From JAAYKT01 sp964408955 (GTDB lineage: Bacteria; Bacillota; Clostridia; Lutisporales; Lutisporaceae), in the NCBI GenBank assembly GCA_964408955.1, contig CAYPBK010000043.1, positions 1 through 20,260 on the forward strand: a stretch of DNA of 20,260 nucleotides. The letters run 5' to 3'. This document shows, one piece after another, positions 15,781 to 20,260 of this stretch; within the stretch, counting starts at the first letter, position 1, and the number at the start of each line of letters is the position of its first letter. The notes under the pieces are model-generated. The model made no database searches. It was given only the letters and a program-made list of their open reading frames with translations, and was not told the DNA's origin. Made by a program: the position numbers and the translations under genes.

Positions 15781-15850
15781 AGTGCCGCTATAAAAATAGG
15801 CTTTTAAGCATGTTTATAGCATCAGAAATGCAGCAGATAAGGGGGTTCCT

Positions 15851-16558
15851 ATGAGTGAAGTGTTGATGAAGGCAGAGAATGTAAGCAAGCTATATCAAAT
15901 GGGAGAAATAGAAGTAGTTGCCGTGAAAAATATTAATTTGGAAATATATGAAGGAGAATTTGTGGTGGTGCTGGGTCCCAGCGGATCCGGTAAAAGCACT
16001 ATCTTAAATATATTAGGGGGTATGGACTTACCGACGGAAGGAAAGATTTTGATTAAGGGTGAGGATATAACTAATTACAATGATAAGAAGCTAACCCTAT
16101 ATCGTAGAGAGCAGGTAGGTTTTGTATTTCAATTCTATAATTTAATAGCTAATTTAACCGCAAAGGAAAATGTGGAATTGGCTACGGAAATCTGTAAGGA
16201 TGCGTTGGATGTAAATTCTATACTAGAGGCTGTAGGACTAGAGGATAGGAAGGAGCATTTTCCATCTCAATTAAGCGGCGGCGAGCAGCAGCGAGTGGCT
16301 ATTGCAAGGGCTGTGGCTAAGAATCCTGCTTTATTGCTCTGTGATGAGCCTACAGGGGCTCTTGATTTTGAAACAGGGATAAAGATTCTGACTTTGCTCA
16401 AAGAGATCAATGAAAAATACAAGAAAACCGTGATTATTATCACCCACAACACACCTGTTGGAGACATGGGGGACAGGGTTATAAAAATGAGAAGCGGTGA
16501 AATAGTTGAGATAAAAATAAATAAAAATCCAATCCATCCCGAAAGGATTGAATGGTAA
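15851..16558 (+). CDS. MacB/LolD-type ABC transporter ATP-binding protein
   Basis: A 235-residue ATPase that powers the adjoining FtsX-type permease. Motifs: Walker A GPSGSGKST (about residues 42-50), Q-loop FVFQFYNLIANLTAKENVELA, signature LSGGEQQRVAIARA (from about 141), Walker B LLLCDEPTGALD (from about 162), and H-loop ITHN (about 198-201). The Q-loop FQFYNLI followed by LTAxENVELA is characteristic of the MacB/LolD/lipoprotein-release branch, which does not move substrate through a pore but drives mechanotransmission. GGGGG stands about 6 bases before the ATG. No convincing promoter hexamers are visible between the ogt terminator and this start. Its stop codon shares a base with the ATG at 16558 in the permease gene, so translation is coupled. 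Confidence 0.93.
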   Translation: MSEVLMKAENVSKLYQMGEIEVVAVKNINLEIYEGEFVVVLGPSGSGKSTILNILGGMDLPTEGKILIKGEDITNYNDKKLTLYRREQVGFVFQFYNLIANLTAKENVELATEICKDALDVNSILEAVGLEDRKEHFPSQLSGGEQQRVAIARAVAKNPALLLCDEPTGALDFETGIKILTLLKEINEKYKKTVIIITHNTPVGDMGDRVIKMRSGEIVEIKINKNPIHPERIEW

Positions 16559-18912
16559 TGAAAAGGCTTGATACCAGGTTATTAAGACTTATAAAAGGCT
16601 CCAAGGGTCAGTTTATTTCTATAACTATAATGATAGTTCTATCCTTTACTATTTATATTTCTTTTAGTATGCTGGCTGACAATTTATCAGATAGTATATT
16701 TCACTTCTATGAGGTTACTAATTTCGGAGATATTTTTATTGAGGCCTCTAAGATTCCTAAAACAGCTATAGAAAGGCTTTATGATATAGAGGGAATAAAT
16801 ATAGCACAAGGAAGAATCAGCGTTAACGTGCCTTTGAGGGTAGAAGACCCGGATGAAAGGGTTTGGATAAGGCTGGTGTCTTTACCTGAAAGTGAGGTTG
16901 TTATCAATGACCTGTATTTAATAGAGGGTTCAAGGATAGGGGACAATCCTAAAGAAGCGTTATTGCTTAAACAGTTTTCCGATGCCAGAGGGATTGAAGC
17001 CGGTGACAGAATAAGACCTTATATAAGAGGACGGGAGTATTCTTTGGATGTAGTAGGCAAAGTGGGGAGCCCGGAGTACATATATTTAATGGAGGATGAA
17101 CAAGCCTTGATGACTAACCCGGAGAATTTCGGGATAGTATATGTATCAGAAGAATTTGCGCAGCATACCCTAAGCTACGGCGGTAGCTACAATGAGGTGG
17201 TTGTTCAACTAAAGGATGATTATAAGAGAAATATTGATGATATAATTGATGAAATAAAAGATAAGCTTGATAGGTATGGGTTAAAAAGTGTAATAGGCAG
17301 GAAGGACCAGCTAAGCCATAATGTTATGATGCAGGAAATAGACCAGATTGATAGGATGGCAACTTCTGTTTCTTTACTATTTCTTATAGTTGCCGGCATA
17401 ATCATTAATATAATTTTATCCAGAATTGTTAAAAACGATAGAATCTCTATTGGCATCATGAAGGCACTGGGCTATAATAATGCGAAAATTTTATTTCATT
17501 ATGCCAAATATTCCTTTATCATTGGCATAGCAGGTTCTATTATAGGAGTTATTTTAAGCATACCTCTTTCTGTTTCAATGGCTAAGCTACTTATTCAATA
17601 TTTTAATGTTCCGATGTTTAGAATGAGGCTGGACTACGCCTATTTTGCATACGGAGTTTTATTTACCATCACGTTTTGCATATTGTCGGGATTGGTAGGC
17701 GCCAAGAACGTTGTTAAGATATTACCTGCTGAATCTATGAGACCTGAGGCACCTAAGGCTGGGGGTAGGATTTGGCTGGAGAAAGTCAAGACTGTATGGA
17801 ATAGAATATCCTTTAGCTGGAAAGTAGTGATTAGAAATGCAATGAGGTCTAAAAGGCGTTCTATGCTTTTGATATTGGGAATTGCTTTGAGCTATAGTGT
17901 GACCATGGTGCCTATGTTTATGAATTCTATTTGGAATAATTTATTTTTACTTCAATATGGAGAATTTCAAAGGATGGACTATAGTGTGGAATTCGCTGCA
18001 CCGATGACTCTAAAGGTCATTAAAGAGCTGAACCAACTGGTAGATGCGGAGCATATAGAGCCAAAGATGGAGATCCCTTTTGAGTTAAGAAATGGATGGA
18101 GAAAAAAGATAGTTAGCGTTATTGGGGTACCGATGGATACCATATTTTATAGCTTTAAAGATTTATCAAGAAAAGAAATAGATCTGCCGGAGGATGGTAT
18201 ATTTTTGTCCCAGATATTAGCTGATAGCTTGGTTGCCGGGATTGGGGATGAGCTAATGCTAAAAAGCCTTATATCCGAAGCTGAAGAACCCATAGTAGTA
18301 AGGGGAATTGTAGAGCAGTATCTGGGCAGTAACGGGTATATGAATATTGATGCTATGAACAGGGTTTTAAAGGAAGGAACTATGGCTACAGGTGCCTACT
18401 TAAAATCAGAAGATGATGTGGTATCAAAGCTTAAAAGTATAAAGAATATTAGACAGGTGCAATCCATCCGGGATATGCAAAGCAGTATGCAACAATATAT
18501 GGATACAATAATAGCCGCTGTAGGCATAATGATTGTAATGGGGGCTGTTTTAGCTTTTGCTATTGTATATAACATAACTCTTATTAATATAAATGAAAGG
18601 AGCATGGAATTTTCATCACTCAGGGTTTTGGGCTTTGATAAAAAGGAAATATACGGTTTAATCAGCAGAGAAAATGGTATAATGGCTTTGTTAGGGATAG
18701 TTTTGGGAATACCAATAGGATATGGATTATGCAGCGGGATGGCTAAAACTCTTTCTTCAGATTTATTCAGCATACCATTTATATTAGGACCCGGCAGTTA
18801 TATAACTGCGGGCATTGCCACTGTTGTTTTTGTTGCCATAGCTCAGCTTGCAACAGCTAGAAAGATATATAAACTGAATTTTTTAGATGCTTTAAAGAAT
18901 AGAATGTATTAA
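16552..18912 (+). CDS. Duplicated FtsX/MacB-type ABC permease
   Basis: A 786-residue membrane protein with two FtsX core blocks. Predicted membrane helices: 21-41, then 269-293, 315-345 and 362-388 (first block), 433-460, then 649-680, 708-730 and 742-768 (second block). The extracytoplasmic domains between helices 1-2 and 5-6 are about 225 and 190 residues, as in MacB_PCD domains. A single polypeptide with eight helices replaces the MacB homodimer or LolCE pair. An ATG at 16558 (third codon) overlaps the ATPase stop and has GAAAGGA 10 bases upstream; it is as likely as the ATG at 16552. Together with the ATPase and the HlyD-like protein it forms a tripartite exporter. In a single-membrane organism such sets usually expel antimicrobial peptides or lipophilic compounds, or release envelope factors; the substrate is unknown here. 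Confidence 0.9.
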   Translation: MVMKRLDTRLLRLIKGSKGQFISITIMIVLSFTIYISFSMLADNLSDSIFHFYEVTNFGDIFIEASKIPKTAIERLYDIEGINIAQGRISVNVPLRVEDPDERVWIRLVSLPESEVVINDLYLIEGSRIGDNPKEALLLKQFSDARGIEAGDRIRPYIRGREYSLDVVGKVGSPEYIYLMEDEQALMTNPENFGIVYVSEEFAQHTLSYGGSYNEVVVQLKDDYKRNIDDIIDEIKDKLDRYGLKSVIGRKDQLSHNVMMQEIDQIDRMATSVSLLFLIVAGIIINIILSRIVKNDRISIGIMKALGYNNAKILFHYAKYSFIIGIAGSIIGVILSIPLSVSMAKLLIQYFNVPMFRMRLDYAYFAYGVLFTITFCILSGLVGAKNVVKILPAESMRPEAPKAGGRIWLEKVKTVWNRISFSWKVVIRNAMRSKRRSMLLILGIALSYSVTMVPMFMNSIWNNLFLLQYGEFQRMDYSVEFAAPMTLKVIKELNQLVDAEHIEPKMEIPFELRNGWRKKIVSVIGVPMDTIFYSFKDLSRKEIDLPEDGIFLSQILADSLVAGIGDELMLKSLISEAEEPIVVRGIVEQYLGSNGYMNIDAMNRVLKEGTMATGAYLKSEDDVVSKLKSIKNIRQVQSIRDMQSSMQQYMDTIIAAVGIMIVMGAVLAFAIVYNITLININERSMEFSSLRVLGFDKKEIYGLISRENGIMALLGIVLGIPIGYGLCSGMAKTLSSDLFSIPFILGPGSYITAGIATVVFVAIAQLATARKIYKLNFLDALKNRMY

Positions 18913-18940
18913 GTTAAATCTATTGTGGGGATGTGATAAG

Positions 18941-20173
18941 ATGTATAAGAAATTAATCGGCATAGGTGTTGCAATAATACTTATAGCAACAGTAGGATTC
19001 TATATATTTGGCAAAAATAAAGTAGTAGAGGTGGAATGGGTTTTAGCTGAGATTGGGGATATAGAAAGTTATGTAGAGGAGCTAGGGGTTGTTCTCTCTA
19101 AAAACCAAAGAAATATATATTCTTCCGTCAGCGGCAAGGTTAAAGAAATGACGGTGAAAATAGGAGATGAAATCAAAAAAGGGGATGTACTAGTTAAGCT
19201 GGATAATAAGCAGATGCAAAAAGAGCTGCAGCTGCTGGAATCTGAGGAAACTATTATAGCGGCTCAGTATGAGGAAGCCAAGGAGAGACCGGAGCTGGAA
19301 AGTATAGAAAAGCTGGAGCTAATCATAATCGATATGGAAAGAAAGATGCAAAAAGCTGAGGAGACAGCCCTTAAGCGCCACACATTATACGAGGCAGGTG
19401 TAATAAGTCATGAAGAGTATAAAGAAGCCTTGGATAATCTTGAATTGGAGAAATCTAATCTGACAAAAGCTAGATTGGATTTGCAATCTGTAGATAAACC
19501 TATATCTCAAAATACGATAGCTCAATATGAGGCCAGGTTAAGGCAGATACATATACAAAAAGAAAAGCTAAGGGATTTGGATAAGGATTTTACGATAGCC
19601 TCTGTTGTGGATGGAATAGTTTTAAGACTGGCAATAGAAGAAGGCAGCTATATCCAACCGGGAATGGAAATAATGGAGATTGGCAATACAGAGGATTTAT
19701 ATATAGAAAGTGATATACCAGTGGATGATATAGCTCATGTCAAGGAAGGAGCTAAGGTATATATATCTAATAAGAATATCGGAGTTGCTGATTTGGAAGG
19801 TGAAGTCAAGAAGATATATCCTTTCGCGTTTAAAAAGATTTCTGATTTGGGAGTAGAGCAAAGCAGAATAAAAGTGGATATTGAAGTAGCGGGCCCCATG
19901 GCGGATATCAGACCCGGCTACGATATGGATATTAAGATTATCACAGCCACAAGTACAAATACTATATTGATACCTAAAAAGGCTTTATTCGATAAAAGCG
20001 GAAAATACTTTGTGTTTATAAATATAGACGGTATAGCAAGTATAAGAGAAGTTAAAAAAGGAATAGAAGATAAAAACCGAACAGAGATACTGGACGGGCT
20101 GAAAAAAGACGATATAGTGATTTTAACCTTGGATGAAAGAATTAAGGATGGCGCAAAAATAAAGTCGCAGTAA
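18941..20173 (+). CDS. HlyD/MacA-type efflux adaptor (membrane fusion protein)
   Basis: A protein of about 410 residues. An N-terminal membrane anchor (residues about 5-24, LIGIGVAIILIATVGFYIFG) is followed by the first lipoyl half-motif (about 59-90, VSGKVKEMTVKIGDEIKKGDVLVKLD), a charged alpha-helical hairpin (about 92-205) predicted to be coiled coil, the second lipoyl half (about 220-250, VVDGIVLRLAIEEGSYIQPGMEIMEIGN), and a beta-barrel and membrane-proximal domain to the end. The order is that of MacA/RND adaptors. The frame is open from a TTG at 18923, but the ATG at 18941 is preferred: GGGG lies 10 bases upstream and the anchor then begins directly. It follows the permease by 28 bases and completes the tripartite exporter. 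No outer-membrane TolC partner is expected in a monoderm. Confidence 0.9.
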   Translation: MYKKLIGIGVAIILIATVGFYIFGKNKVVEVEWVLAEIGDIESYVEELGVVLSKNQRNIYSSVSGKVKEMTVKIGDEIKKGDVLVKLDNKQMQKELQLLESEETIIAAQYEEAKERPELESIEKLELIIIDMERKMQKAEETALKRHTLYEAGVISHEEYKEALDNLELEKSNLTKARLDLQSVDKPISQNTIAQYEARLRQIHIQKEKLRDLDKDFTIASVVDGIVLRLAIEEGSYIQPGMEIMEIGNTEDLYIESDIPVDDIAHVKEGAKVYISNKNIGVADLEGEVKKIYPFAFKKISDLGVEQSRIKVDIEVAGPMADIRPGYDMDIKIITATSTNTILIPKKALFDKSGKYFVFINIDGIASIREVKKGIEDKNRTEILDGLKKDDIVILTLDERIKDGAKIKSQ

Positions 20174-20260
20174 TGTTTGTGAATATGAGCTATAGAAAAA
20201 TCTACAAGCATTCCTGTAACAAATGAAATGAAGTTTGAAAAATAAATAACCTCCAGATAT
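20174..20260. other. Downstream flank at the window edge
   Basis: The last 87 bases after the adaptor stop contain no gene, no clear hairpin terminator and no recognisable promoter. A 17-codon frame begins inside the adaptor stop region but stops at once. The operon may continue beyond the window. Confidence 0.4.

Noticed and set aside
15675..15788. Possible small mobile element or small gene between ogt and the ABC genes: 7-base terminal inverted repeats and a 35-codon frame
   Set aside because: Only 7 bases match, there is no target-site duplication, and most of the interior is a normal terminator hairpin. The frame lacks a ribosome-binding site.

Overview
The window reads as a chromosomal segment of an AT-rich, low-GC Gram-positive anaerobe, most likely a member of the Clostridia. 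The evidence is A/T-biased codon use, purine-rich Shine-Dalgarno sequences (AGGAGG, or runs of G), TTG and GTG starts, a surface protein anchored by three SLH domains, and protein families typical of that class. No rRNA, tRNA, CRISPR array, insertion sequence or phage gene was seen. Coding density is ordinary and no gene-free stretch exceeds 300 bases.

Layout, left to right: (1) The 3' part of a very large mosaic surface protein with Ig-like and fibronectin-like modules and three C-terminal SLH repeats, closed by a strong hairpin terminator. (2) A MalT-type STAND/LuxR regulator with no obvious partner gene. (3) A short two-gene unit, csaA plus a VOC/glyoxalase-fold protein, with a near-consensus promoter in front and a hairpin terminator behind. 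(4) A divergent pair: a 79-residue XRE-type repressor on the minus strand and a 1081-residue soluble hybrid histidine kinase on the plus strand. Their 193-base intergenic region carries two identical 16-bp inverted repeats 54 bp apart. The kinase ribosome-binding site is an uninterrupted run of eight G. (5) A tightly coupled minus-strand operon: a CrtI/retinol-saturase-like flavoprotein, an FAD/NAD(P)H reductase fused to a plant-type 2Fe-2S ferredoxin domain, and a GntR/FCD repressor. It starts at a good promoter with a perfect TGGTnnnACCA palindrome at the predicted transcription start. (6) An O6-alkylguanine-DNA alkyltransferase (ogt-like) in the opposite direction, ending in a strong terminator. 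(7) A tripartite export system: MacB-like ATPase, duplicated FtsX-type permease and HlyD-type adaptor, running to the right end.

The unit that best fits an undescribed system is the three-gene redox operon at 11274-14784. The reductase-ferredoxin fusion is placed to pass electrons from NAD(P)H to the CrtI-like flavoprotein, and the last gene is probably an autoregulatory, ligand-sensing repressor. The substrate cannot be read from sequence. The second candidate is the XRE/hybrid-kinase divergent pair with its duplicated operator and homopolymeric ribosome-binding site.
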